Shown piece by piece: positions 26,290-34,505 of a DNA stretch of 64,000 nucleotides. The notes below the pieces were generated by a model. That model saw only the letters and a program-made list of their open reading frames with translations, ran no database searches and was not told where the DNA came from. The DNA comes from Acidimicrobiales bacterium. GTDB taxonomy: Bacteria; Actinomycetota; Acidimicrobiia; Acidimicrobiales; Poriferisodalaceae. The stretch's first letter is position 1, and every line of letters starts with the position of its first letter. The DNA is taken from positions 124,001 through 188,000 of the forward strand of contig JAWKIQ010000004.1 of the NCBI GenBank assembly GCA_041394185.1. Reading direction: 5' to 3'. Position numbers and translations under genes: made by a program.

Positions 26290-27387
26290 ATGGATAACGA
26301 TCGTATGTTCCGCCTGGTCGAGGAATACTCGGCCTTTGGCGACCACCGCACGGGCACCGCGCCCGACCTCGCCGCCTGCGGCTGGTTCTTCGAACAACTC
26401 GAGGCCATAGGAGCGACCTGCGAACGGCGCAACGTGGTGTTCGACCGCTTCGATGCGTCGGCCCGGCTGACCTCGGCCGCAGGAGAACCCATCGCGTGCG
26501 AACCGGTCTACTACTCGGCGCTGGGCAGTTTCGAGACCCGCGATTTCGCGGTCGCAGAAGTGACCTCGAACGCCGTGGGCAACCCGCACGCTCTGGATCA
26601 GGCGCTCGGTGGTGACCCGTCTGTACCCGTCGTGGTCGCCATAGACAGCCCGGCCGACATGGTGCGCATGCCCAACCGGCCCATCGCCGACTGCACCGGC
26701 CCTGCGGCGGTGGTGGTGCCCGCCGATCGCGCATCCGAGCTCGACGGAGCCGTGCTGGGCTTCGAGGCTCAGTTGGTGCCCGGCATCTGTGAAGCTTCGT
26801 CCGCGGTGCTCGGTCCGGCCGACGGCCGGCCGGTCGTGGTGACCACACCACTGTCGGGTTGGTATCAGTGCGCGGGCGAGCGCGGCACGGGTATTGCGGT
26901 TGCACTCGACCTCGTCGAGAGCCTGTCGGCCGACCACCGGGTCACGGTCGTCGCATGCTCGGGCCACGAACTGGCTCACACCGGCCTGGTCGTGTGGCTC
27001 GACGATGCCTCCGAACTTGGAACGGTGCCCGCCGGTCCGGTGATTCACCTGGGGGCGTCGGTGGCGTCGCTGGAACCCGATGGATCTGGCGGTCGAAGGT
27101 TTGCCCGTCGGCGCGCGGCCCACACCATCGAAGCCCTGCATCTGGACGATCTGGTCGAGCCCGCCGGCTTCGTCAGCACGTACGACCCGCGACCTTGGCT
27201 GGGCGAGGGTGGCACGTGGCGCAACTACACCCAATCGCCGGTGTTGTCGTTCGCCGGGCATAGCCACTGGTTTCACACCCCGGGCGATGTTCCGGCGAAC
27301 TCGACCTCGGCCGAGGCCTTGGGCACCGCCTCGCGGGCCGTGCGCGACGCGGTGCATCGGTTCCTCGAGATGGTCGGCGAGGACTGA
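26290..27387 (+). CDS. M28-peptidase-like protein, metal site incomplete
   Basis: 365 residues. The layout resembles M28 aminopeptidases: an N-terminal SAFGDHRTGTAPDLAACGWF segment like the usual 'GSPG...A..yi...l', an inserted PA-like domain (PVVVAIDSPAD), then TTPLSGWYQCAGERGTGIAVALDLV, ACSGHE and a late FHTPGDVP. The canonical H-x-D metal ligand before the GxxDNGSG element is not evident, while the Glu of SGHE and the His of HTPGD are kept. It may be a non-catalytic relative. It follows the tail-anchored pair by 7 bp and abuts the next lipoprotein gene. Confidence 0.5.
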   Translation: MDNDRMFRLVEEYSAFGDHRTGTAPDLAACGWFFEQLEAIGATCERRNVVFDRFDASARLTSAAGEPIACEPVYYSALGSFETRDFAVAEVTSNAVGNPHALDQALGGDPSVPVVVAIDSPADMVRMPNRPIADCTGPAAVVVPADRASELDGAVLGFEAQLVPGICEASSAVLGPADGRPVVVTTPLSGWYQCAGERGTGIAVALDLVESLSADHRVTVVACSGHELAHTGLVVWLDDASELGTVPAGPVIHLGASVASLEPDGSGGRRFARRRAAHTIEALHLDDLVEPAGFVSTYDPRPWLGEGGTWRNYTQSPVLSFAGHSHWFHTPGDVPANSTSAEALGTASRAVRDAVHRFLEMVGED

Positions 27388-27978
27388 GTGTCGAGTCGCA
27401 AGATCATGGCCACAGCGCTGGTCACAGTGCTGGCGGTCGCAGCCGGTCTGGCGGGTTGCTCTTCTGATTCGCCCGAAACTGCGTCGACGTCGACCACCGA
27501 CGCGGTGCCCCTGTCGCTGGACCCCGCCGCCGAGCCCGAAGAGATCGATGTGGTCATCGGCTCCGTCGAACTGAACCAGATGACCACCTTCGCTCCTGAG
27601 GGCTGGGTCTACGACGAACGATCCGACCTGTTCGAAGACAGCGCCAGCGAAGCCCGTTGGCAGGTAACCCGAGTTTGTCCCGAGCCGTGCACCGCTCGCA
27701 GCGACGCCCAGTGGATCAACGCGGCCGACGGTTTCATCTCCGAGCGGCTCGCGGCCGAGGACCTCGACCCAACCCGGTTGGACATCGACGATCTCGAGCC
27801 GGGACGGCGTTTCGTGGTGGCTTCTGACGACCAGCTTGTGGTGGCCGGCATGGCCCGCTGGGTCAGCGGCTCCAGCGAGATGATCTGGTGCTTGGTAACG
27901 GGTCCGCCCGGTGTTGCAACCGACTTGGTTCCGGTGCTGGAGTTCGCCTGTGACAACACCCAAGCGGCGCTCGAATAG
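27388..27978 (+). CDS. Lipoprotein of unknown function
   Basis: 196 residues. A signal peptide ends in the lipobox LAGC (ALVTVLAVAAGLAGC, cysteine near residue 25), followed by a Ser/Thr-rich linker and a globular domain with CPEPCTARSD and a late CLVTG/FACDNT cysteine pair that could form disulfides outside the membrane. The start is GTG 27388, directly after the previous stop. No homologous family is recognised. Same strand and no gap suggest co-transcription with the M28-like gene. Confidence 0.7.
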   Translation: MSSRKIMATALVTVLAVAAGLAGCSSDSPETASTSTTDAVPLSLDPAAEPEEIDVVIGSVELNQMTTFAPEGWVYDERSDLFEDSASEARWQVTRVCPEPCTARSDAQWINAADGFISERLAAEDLDPTRLDIDDLEPGRRFVVASDDQLVVAGMARWVSGSSEMIWCLVTGPPGVATDLVPVLEFACDNTQAALE

Positions 27979-27993
27979 GAGATCGAGGCGCGG

Positions 27994-29736
27994 CTAGGCC
28001 CAGCTGCGAGCGAAGTCTTCCACCCAGCGCCGCACCCGTTCGTCGTCGAGGCTGGCGTTGAACCCTCTGGGGTGACGCACCCTGAACCGGTGGTCGCCGT
28101 CGGATTCCAGCGGGCGGGGCCCATAGTCGGCCAGCAATTCGTCGAGGTGTATCAGGGCTGCGTGTCCGGCCGCGCGCGATAACTGTTCGTTGTGGTTGCG
28201 GCGGGTCATGTCGGTGCGGGCGTCCAGCAAGGGGTCGAGGACGCCTGCGGCCTTCACCCTCTGCCTGACGAAGTCGGGGGCGCTCGACAGGTTGCCGCCG
28301 GTCACGAAGGCACCGACACGGTTGGCCTCCAGACACACCAGCGCCAATTGCTCCTCGGATGCCTGGTTCACGTACACCCCCTGGTCGGGGTCTGCGCCGT
28401 CTGGCACACACCAGGTGCGCCACAGCGCCGAGGTCTGGTCTATTCGGATGAACCCGCCCTGAGCGTGATGCCTGATCGCCTCGTGGAAACTGTGGTGGGC
28501 GCGCCGCCGACTGCGCTGTGGGCGTGCCGCGGGGTGGCCCCAGTCGCTGCCGGCCGCAGTGCCGTCGGGTGGCTCGAACACCCTGGTGCGATTCATGTAC
28601 AGCCTCTGGTCCGACCACACGTCGAACCCCATCGAGTGCACGCCCATGGTTATCTCGAGCTGAAGCCGTTGGCCCCTATCGCGCATGGTGTCGATGAGCG
28701 ACTCGATCTGGGTGAACGCCAGCCACTGCCCGACCTGATGAGCGAGCTCGATGTCGGGGTCGACGGGGGCGCTCGACAGGTCGCCCTGGCGCCACGGTGC
28801 TGGCCACCTGCGCCAGTCGCGCGACATGGTTTCGCCCAGTGATCTGAAGCGGGCGTACTGCATGATGCGCGGATTCGACACCAGGAACCGGTCGAGCTGG
28901 GCGCGCAGTGCGGGGTGGTCGCGCACGACCCGCGAGTAGGCGATCAGCGAACTGCGGAACCGCTGGGCGACGTCGGGATAGTCGACCAGCCTGGGTGTGC
29001 GTTCGGGCGGGTCGACCACGACGTCGGCGATGGCCTCGGCGCCGGGTGCCAGGGCGAGGTCTATGTTCAGCATGTTCCAGCCCACGCGTGTGACGGGGGC
29101 GAAGGGAACGATCTCTTGAGGTGTGTCGAGGAACACGGGCAGCAACGGCAGCGTGGCGACGAACTCGCCACCCAGCTCGTGAACCGAATCGGCCAGTTGG
29201 CGAAGAGCGGTGAAGTTGCCGACTCCGTGATCGTCTGCCCCCCTGAGAGCGAAGGCCGAGGCGAAAACCCCCCAGAACCGTCGGGTCGGGGATGGCACTT
29301 GACGCGGAGTCGAGATCACCATGGTCAGGTGCTCGCGGCCCGAGATGCCGATGCTGAGCGTGTGAACGCCCATGGGTAGCGGCGCCTGGAAACACACCGT
29401 GCCGTCCGAGACGTCCGCGGCGAGCGAGTTGCCGACCTCGGTCACCAGGATGGCGCCCTGCAGCGCGGGGCCGACAGCGATCGGTTCGAACCTTCCGTCC
29501 CATGCGACGATCACCGGTTCGATCGCCGACTGTTGCAGCTCGTGAACCAGGGCGTCTGCGATGTCGGTGTCGGTGTTGAGCGGGTGGTCGAGCAGGTCTT
29601 CGAGAACGGCGCGGACTATGTCTTCTTCGGGGGCTGCAATTGCCGGGCAGCCGCCGCCCGGCGCGGTGCCGCCGATCTGTAGTCCCGACGCTGTCGCCAG
29701 TTTGCCGAGAGCGCTTGAGGGGTCTACCGGCGCCAC
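27994..29736 (-). CDS. GH77 (4-alpha-glucanotransferase)-like protein lacking catalytic residues
   Basis: 580 residues from GTG 29736. The order is an N-terminal beta domain, the GH77 barrel (FRSL, TQIESL, TMGVHSMGFDVWS, WGHPAARP, FIRIDQTSALW) and the usual ending RHPRGFNAS. The nucleophile Asp is kept (RID, about 433), but the acid/base Glu of EDLG is replaced (GGNL, about 480-483) and the transition-state Asp of THD is N (RRNHNE, about 516). Such changes should abolish glucan transfer. MalQ normally acts on maltodextrins in the cytoplasm. TACCGT sits 7 nt before the GTG. The sequence is otherwise intact, so a binding or structural role is possible. Confidence 0.78.
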   Translation of the reverse strand: MAPVDPSSALGKLATASGLQIGGTAPGGGCPAIAAPEEDIVRAVLEDLLDHPLNTDTDIADALVHELQQSAIEPVIVAWDGRFEPIAVGPALQGAILVTEVGNSLAADVSDGTVCFQAPLPMGVHTLSIGISGREHLTMVISTPRQVPSPTRRFWGVFASAFALRGADDHGVGNFTALRQLADSVHELGGEFVATLPLLPVFLDTPQEIVPFAPVTRVGWNMLNIDLALAPGAEAIADVVVDPPERTPRLVDYPDVAQRFRSSLIAYSRVVRDHPALRAQLDRFLVSNPRIMQYARFRSLGETMSRDWRRWPAPWRQGDLSSAPVDPDIELAHQVGQWLAFTQIESLIDTMRDRGQRLQLEITMGVHSMGFDVWSDQRLYMNRTRVFEPPDGTAAGSDWGHPAARPQRSRRRAHHSFHEAIRHHAQGGFIRIDQTSALWRTWCVPDGADPDQGVYVNQASEEQLALVCLEANRVGAFVTGGNLSSAPDFVRQRVKAAGVLDPLLDARTDMTRRNHNEQLSRAAGHAALIHLDELLADYGPRPLESDGDHRFRVRHPRGFNASLDDERVRRWVEDFARSWA

Positions 29737-29743
29737 GACCGAA

Positions 29744-29818
29744 ACGGTAGGCGATGGCGGTGTTGCTACCCAATTGGGGGTCGGGCCCCGACGCGCTGTC
29801 ACAGCCCATCGCTAGTGT
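29744..29818. promoter_or_regulatory. Divergent leaderless promoters: GH77-like gene and ABC exporter
   Basis: Minus: TACCGT at 29749-29744, 7 nt before GTG 29736. Plus: TAGTGT at 29813-29818, 7 nt before ATG 29826. No SD is present for either gene. Confidence 0.55.
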
Positions 29819-29825
29819 GCCCGCC

Positions 29826-30779
29826 ATGAAAGCGATCGAGGTCAGCGGGCTCGTGCGTAGGTTTGGCGAGTTCACCGCTGTGGGCGGGGTCAGCCTTGCC
29901 GTCGACAAGGGCGAGATCTACGGCTTCCTGGGCCCCAACGGCGCGGGCAAGTCGACCACCGTGCGCATGTTGTGCACCCTGTTGGCCATAACCGAGGGTC
30001 GGGCCAGTGTCGCCGGCTACGACGTCGCGTCCCAGGCCGACCAGGTCCGGCTGCGCATCGGTGTGGCTCTGCAAGAGTCGGCCATCGACGAGAAACAGAC
30101 CGGGCGCGAGGTCATCGAGCTGTCGGCCCGCCTGTACGGCCTACGGGGTTCGGTTCTGCAGCGCCGGGTCGCCGAGGTCATCGACTTCGTCGACATCGGC
30201 GACGCCATGGACCGCTTCGTCAAGGAGTACTCGGGTGGCATGAAGCGGCGGTTGGACCTGGCCGCGTCGTTGGTGCACGACCCTCAGGTGCTGTTCCTCG
30301 ACGAGCCCACCACCGGCCTCGACCCCGTCAGCCGTGCCCGGGTGTGGCAAGAGGTCGAGCGGCTTCGCAACGAGTTGGGCATGACGGTGTTCCTGACCAC
30401 CCAGTACCTCGAGGAGGCAGACGCCCTCGCCGATCGGGTGGGCATCATCGACGGCGGGGTCCTGGTCGCCGAGGGAACCCCTGGCGCGCTCAAGCGGTCG
30501 GTGGGCAACGACCTGGTCACCGTCCACGTCGGCGACAGGGGAGAGCTGGCCAGCTCCACGGCCTCGGCCGTTCGCGGAGTCGAGTCGGTTCGCCTCGACG
30601 GCGAAACATTGACGGTCACCACCGCGGACGGCTCCAGCCTGGTCGGCCCGCTGGTAGTTGCGCTCAACGGCGCCCAGGTCGAGGTCGGCACCTTGTCGGT
30701 GCGCACGCCGACCCTCGACGACGTGTTCTTGGCCAAGACCGGCCACCACCTCGAGCCCGGCGAGGAGCCAGCCCGATGA
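29826..30779 (+). CDS. DrrA-type ABC transporter ATPase
   Basis: 317 residues. Walker A GPNGAGKST, signature YSGGMKRRLDLAASL, Walker B VLFLDEPTTGLDP and the switch histidine replaced by Q (TTQYLEEAD), all typical of the DrrA/daunorubicin-resistance type. The C-terminal 80 residues form the DrrA extension (TPTLDDVFLAKTG). It energises the permease encoded by the next gene, whose start overlaps its stop (ATGA). Substrate unknown; family members export drugs, lipids or polyketides. Confidence 0.92.
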   Translation: MKAIEVSGLVRRFGEFTAVGGVSLAVDKGEIYGFLGPNGAGKSTTVRMLCTLLAITEGRASVAGYDVASQADQVRLRIGVALQESAIDEKQTGREVIELSARLYGLRGSVLQRRVAEVIDFVDIGDAMDRFVKEYSGGMKRRLDLAASLVHDPQVLFLDEPTTGLDPVSRARVWQEVERLRNELGMTVFLTTQYLEEADALADRVGIIDGGVLVAEGTPGALKRSVGNDLVTVHVGDRGELASSTASAVRGVESVRLDGETLTVTTADGSSLVGPLVVALNGAQVEVGTLSVRTPTLDDVFLAKTGHHLEPGEEPAR

Positions 30780-31585
30780 ACCCCAACACTGCGTCCGATA
30801 CCGATTCGGCCACCCTCGCCAGGCCTTCGTCGTTCCTGTGGGACGTTGCCACGGTGGCTCGGCGAGCTGTTCGCTCGCTGGGCCGCGAACCCGAGTTCAT
30901 CGTGCCTGCGCTGATCGTTCCGGTGTTCTTCTTCATCGTCAACGTAGGTGCCCTGCAAGATGTCGCCGAGCAGATTCCCGGCGTCGACTACAAGGCGTTC
31001 CAGCTGCCGGTGGCCATCGTGTTCGCGGTCACCGGTGTGTCGCGGGCCTCGACGCTGGTCGTCGACATCGAATCCGGCTACCTCGATCGGTTGTTGATAA
31101 CACCGGTCAGGCGTTCGGCGTTGCTGTTGGGCCTCATGGTGGCCGACGTCGTGCTGGTCGCGGGCCTTGCCTTCGGAGTGACCTTGCTGGGGTTCGTCGC
31201 CGGCGTGAGCTTTGCCACCGGCATTGCCGGCTATCTGGTGTTCATGGTCATCGCATCGCTGTGGGGCCTGGCCTTCACCGGGTTCCCCTACACGGTCGCC
31301 CTGCGCACCGGCAACCCCGCTGCCGTCAACTCGTCGTTCATCCTGTTCTTCCCGTTCGCCTTCCTCACCACGTCGTTCGTGCCCCAGGAAGCGATGACAG
31401 GCTGGCTGGCCGCCATAGCCGACTACAACCCGGTGACATACCTGCTCGGCGGGCTTCGCAGCCTGCTCACCGACGGCTGGGACTGGAGCTCGATCGGGCA
31501 GGCCTTTGCCGCCACCGTCGGGCTGGGTCTGGTGACGTTCACGATGGCTTTCCGGGCGCTGGCCGCCCGAACCCGCACCGGCTGA
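30776..31585 (+). CDS. ABC-2 type permease, DrrB-like
   Basis: 269 residues with six membrane segments: FIVPALIVPVFFFIVNVGAL, then FQLPVAIVFAVTGVSRAS, LLLGLMVADVVLVAGLAFG, YLVFMVIASLWGLAFTG, SSFILFFPFAFLTTSF and FAATVGLGLVTFTMAF. The loop ATDYNPVTYL-type (ADYNPVTYLLGGLR) is the family hallmark. It forms the membrane dimer of the exporter with the ATPase upstream. Start ATG 30776, coupled by ATGA. Confidence 0.9.
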   Translation: MNPNTASDTDSATLARPSSFLWDVATVARRAVRSLGREPEFIVPALIVPVFFFIVNVGALQDVAEQIPGVDYKAFQLPVAIVFAVTGVSRASTLVVDIESGYLDRLLITPVRRSALLLGLMVADVVLVAGLAFGVTLLGFVAGVSFATGIAGYLVFMVIASLWGLAFTGFPYTVALRTGNPAAVNSSFILFFPFAFLTTSFVPQEAMTGWLAAIADYNPVTYLLGGLRSLLTDGWDWSSIGQAFAATVGLGLVTFTMAFRALAARTRTG

Positions 31586-31606
31586 ACGCCCTCTAGCCTG
31601 TAGACC

Positions 31607-31876
31607 ATGCAGACGTTCAGGGCGGCAACCGAACTCGAGACCGGCACCACCACGACGATCGAGCACGACACCGAGCATCACCTCGACGAGCCGGGCGACC
31701 ACGACCGATTCGCCCACTACGTGCCCAAATCCGAGATAACCAAGGCCATGGTCACAGGCGAGCCGTGCACCGCGCTGTGCGGCAAGAAGTGGGTGCCATC
31801 GCGCGTCCCCGAGAACTATCCGGTCTGCCCCGACTGCAAGAAGATCTACGAGTTGCGGGCCAAGATGGGGCTCTAG
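31607..31876 (+). CDS. DUF3039 small protein
   Basis: 89 residues, typical of DUF3039: DRFAHYVPKSEI, ALCGKKWVPSR and CPDCKKIYE. The cysteines (CTALC and CPDC) could bind zinc. It is widespread in actinomycetes and of unknown function. TAGCCT (31594-31599) is 7 nt upstream of the ATG, so leaderless translation is predicted. Confidence 0.85.
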   Translation: MQTFRAATELETGTTTTIEHDTEHHLDEPGDHDRFAHYVPKSEITKAMVTGEPCTALCGKKWVPSRVPENYPVCPDCKKIYELRAKMGL

Positions 31877-31880
31877 CCAG

Positions 31881-32813
31881 TTGGCACCGATCTCAGGCAA
31901 CACCCCGGGACTCGAACTGATCCGCGACCGCATCGGCGCCTCGGTCCGAAACGTGCTCAGCGGCGGACACAGTTCGTCACCAGACGAAGTCGACCTGGCC
32001 CCCTTCAGCGAGCCGCCAGGCGATCCGGGCCTGTTTGGCCCAGATTCGGTGGCCTGGCAGGTACACGCCGACCCGGCGATGCTGATCGGAGGCATCCGGT
32101 CGCTGCTGATGCAAACGACGCACCCGCTGGCCATGGCGGGAGTTGCCGAGCACTCGAACTATCGAAGCGACCCTTGGGGTCGGCTTCATCGCACCGCTCA
32201 ATACGTCACCATCACCTCCTACGGCGGAACCGCCCAAGCCCAGCGTGCGATCCGCAACGTCAAGGCGATCCACAAGAGGGTCAAGGGCGTGGCCCCTGGC
32301 GGCAGGCCCTATTCGGCATCAGACCCCGATCTGGTGACCTGGGTGCACGTCACCGAGGTAGACAGCTTCTTGACCTCGGTGCAGCGGTTCGGCACCACAC
32401 AGCTGTCGCCCGAGCAGGCCGATCGGTATGTCGACGAGATGGCCCAACTGGGGTTGGCCATGGGAGCCAAAGAGGTTCCCCGCTCGGTCGCAGACATCGC
32501 CGCCTACTACAAGTCGGTCGACTCGCAGCTCGAGGCCGGTCCTCAAGCCAGGTCTGCCATTCGGTTCTTGATGTGGCCGCCGGTGCCGTCGCGAATCCGC
32601 CCGGCCTATGCCGTGTTGGCGGCGGCCGCGGTGTCGACCATGCCCATGCGGCTGCGCAAGATGTTGTGGCTGCCCGAGACCCCTTCGATCGACAAGGCCT
32701 TGGTGGTGCCTGCGGGCGAGCTGTGCACAGCGGTGCTGGGTTGGGCGCTGGGCCCGAGCCCGGTGGTCGAGGCCGCATTGCGCCGCGCCGGGGCCACGGA
32801 TGCCGCCGGCTGA
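31881..32813 (+). CDS. MpaB-like (DUF2236) oxygenase-family protein
   Basis: 310 residues. The family core is visible: GPDSVAWQVHADPAMLIGGIRSLLMQTTHPLAMAGVAEHSNYRSDPWGRL, in which an R/H pair is placed like that of latex-clearing proteins and MpaB. Family members include heme-dependent oxygenases of latex and mycophenolic-acid metabolism; the substrate here is unknown. TTG 31881 is used because it lies 4 bp after the previous stop; a downstream start cannot be excluded. Confidence 0.8.
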   Translation: MAPISGNTPGLELIRDRIGASVRNVLSGGHSSSPDEVDLAPFSEPPGDPGLFGPDSVAWQVHADPAMLIGGIRSLLMQTTHPLAMAGVAEHSNYRSDPWGRLHRTAQYVTITSYGGTAQAQRAIRNVKAIHKRVKGVAPGGRPYSASDPDLVTWVHVTEVDSFLTSVQRFGTTQLSPEQADRYVDEMAQLGLAMGAKEVPRSVADIAAYYKSVDSQLEAGPQARSAIRFLMWPPVPSRIRPAYAVLAAAAVSTMPMRLRKMLWLPETPSIDKALVVPAGELCTAVLGWALGPSPVVEAALRRAGATDAAG

Positions 32814-32894
32814 CCCACGGCGAGTTGTGAACGAACTCTGAAATCGGGGTTCTCGGGAAGTCGTGGTGGCTCTAGCGGGTTGTCTGGCGATGTC

Positions 32895-33662
32895 ATGAGC
32901 GACTTCGAAACCGTCACGTTCTTCTCCTATCTGGTGGCTTTCGGCGCGGGAATCATCTCGTTCCTGTCTCCGTGCGTGCTGCCGATAGTTCCCGGGTACA
33001 TCTCGATAGTCACGGGGCTGTCCGCGGCCGAGTTGCGCGAGGGCGGTCGAAAGCACACCCTGGCCATCAGCCGTGATACCGGCATGTTCGTCGGCGGCTT
33101 TACGGCCGTGTTCGTGTTGCTTGGCCTGTCGGCCAGCTCGGTTGGCAACTTCTTGTTCGACAACCAGGTGGTTCTGACGCGCCTGTCTGGCGCCCTGATG
33201 GTGCTGATGGCGCTGTTCATGGTGGGGTCGATCTTCTTGAAGGCTCCGTGGCTTTATCAGGAGGCCCGTTTCCACCCGCAGCTCGGCAAGTTCGGCCGGG
33301 GGGCTCCCGCCATCGCCGGAGCCGCGTTCGGATTCGGCTGGACACCGTGCATCGGGCCGGTGTTGGCTTCGATCCTCGGAGTGGCCGCGAGCTCGGGTCG
33401 CGCCACCCAGGGCGCAACCCTGCTGTTTGCCTATTCGATGGGTTTGGGAGTGCCGTTCCTGGCCACCGGCCTGGCGTTCGGCAAGCTGACCGGTGCCTTC
33501 GCCTGGGTCAAGCGCCACTTCACCTACATCGTCATCGGCTCTGCCGTGTTGCTGGGGGCATTCGGGGTGGTGTTGATGCTGAATCGCCTACCCTGGCTCA
33601 CCGCCGAGCTGACCCGGCTGATGGACGCTGTCGGCCTCGACCGCCTCATCGAGCTGGGCTAG
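32895..33662 (+). CDS. ccdA: CcdA-type cytochrome c biogenesis/thiol-reductant transporter
   Basis: 255 residues from ATG 32895, with six hydrophobic helices. The paired redox cysteines are present: SPCVLPIVPGY in helix 1 and FGWTPCIGPVL in helix 4. It passes reducing power from cytoplasmic thioredoxin to extracytoplasmic partners, for cytochrome c or disulfide reshuffling. No ResB/ResC or CcsA gene is adjacent. A mycoredoxin-like gene follows, which suggests thiol chemistry in the same unit. Confidence 0.88.
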   Translation: MSDFETVTFFSYLVAFGAGIISFLSPCVLPIVPGYISIVTGLSAAELREGGRKHTLAISRDTGMFVGGFTAVFVLLGLSASSVGNFLFDNQVVLTRLSGALMVLMALFMVGSIFLKAPWLYQEARFHPQLGKFGRGAPAIAGAAFGFGWTPCIGPVLASILGVAASSGRATQGATLLFAYSMGLGVPFLATGLAFGKLTGAFAWVKRHFTYIVIGSAVLLGAFGVVLMLNRLPWLTAELTRLMDAVGLDRLIELG

Positions 33663-33704
33663 ACACTCGTTGGTTGTGCGCCAAACGTTGGCGAGGAGAA
33701 ACTG

Positions 33705-34034
33705 ATGTCCGAAACACCGATCGACCTGTACTGGCGGCCCGGCTGTGGATTCTGCATGGCTCTCGAGCGGGGCCTGGGCAAGGTCGGCGACCTGCCGATC
33801 AGCCGCCACAACATCTGGGATGACCCCGAGGCCGCGGCCTTCGTCCGCCAGCACGCCAACGGCAACGAGACCGTGCCGACGGTGAGGGTTGGTTCGAAGG
33901 TGGTGGTGAACCCCACCGCCGCCGAGGTCATGCAGTTGTTGGCCCAGGAGCACCCCGAGGCTGTTCCCGAGGGCTACGAACCACCGCAGCCCGGCCCGGT
34001 CGGCCGAGCCGTCAATCGCCTTCTGGGAGGCTGA
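33705..34034 (+). CDS. Mycoredoxin/glutaredoxin-like protein
   Basis: 109 residues, one thioredoxin-like fold. The active site is CGFC (WRPGCGFC, residues about 14-17); mycoredoxin-1 has CGYC-type sites, so the change is mild. The cis-proline segment TVPTVRVGS and the C-terminal helix follow. In actinomycetes it would reduce mycothiol-mixed disulfides. GAGGAG precedes ATG 33705. Its last 23 bp overlap the convergent thioesterase gene. Confidence 0.85.
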   Translation: MSETPIDLYWRPGCGFCMALERGLGKVGDLPISRHNIWDDPEAAAFVRQHANGNETVPTVRVGSKVVVNPTAAEVMQLLAQEHPEAVPEGYEPPQPGPVGRAVNRLLGG

Positions 34035-34479
34035 CCTTGTAGATCACGGTCGCGTCGGCAACCCGTTTGCCGTCCGTGGTCTGAACAGCGGCCCGGCAGA
34101 ACACCACACTTCTGCCTCGGCGCGTGACCCAGCCGATCGCCTCGACGTCTTGGTCGCGCACCGATCCGACGAACGACACGTGCATGTCTACGGTGACCAT
34201 GGGTACCGGTTGGTCATAGGCCGCCGCCACCGCAGGCACCACCACTGTGTCCAGCAGAGCGCTCACCGTGCCGCCGTGAAGCACTCCGGGCAGGTTCAGA
34301 TGTTCGGGGCGCAGCGGCATCACCAGCCGGCAATATCCGTTGCGAACCTCGGCGAGACTGATCGACAGGTGCTTCATCAGGTGGGTGCGCTCGGTATCGC
34401 CGAACCGCGACCAGCGCTGAAGCTGTTCCTCTGACAACTCGGCAAAGTGATCTGCAGGAGGAATGTCTGACCAGGCCAT
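34012..34479 (-). CDS. PaaI-type hotdog thioesterase
   Basis: 155 residues. The hotdog motif LNLPGVLHGGTVSALLDT holds the catalytic loop; MVTVDMHVSFVG and the late RVADATVIYKV complete the fold. Such enzymes hydrolyse aromatic or fatty acyl-CoA. ATG 34479 is chosen because TATCGT (34494-34489) is 9 nt upstream and no SD is seen. It is divergent from the S9 peptidase gene, with overlapping -10 boxes. Confidence 0.85.
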   Translation of the reverse strand: MAWSDIPPADHFAELSEEQLQRWSRFGDTERTHLMKHLSISLAEVRNGYCRLVMPLRPEHLNLPGVLHGGTVSALLDTVVVPAVAAAYDQPVPMVTVDMHVSFVGSVRDQDVEAIGWVTRRGRSVVFCRAAVQTTDGKRVADATVIYKVSLPEGD

Positions 34480-34488
34480 GGTCTGAGG

Positions 34489-34498
34489 ACGATACCGT
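34489..34498. promoter_or_regulatory. Overlapping divergent -10 boxes
   Basis: TACCGT (34493-34498, plus) lies 7 nt before GTG 34506 of the S9 peptidase. TATCGT (34494-34489, minus) lies 9 nt before ATG 34479 of the thioesterase. They share 2 bp, so both promoters cannot be open at once. Confidence 0.45.
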
Positions 34499-34505
34499 CC
34501 CACCT

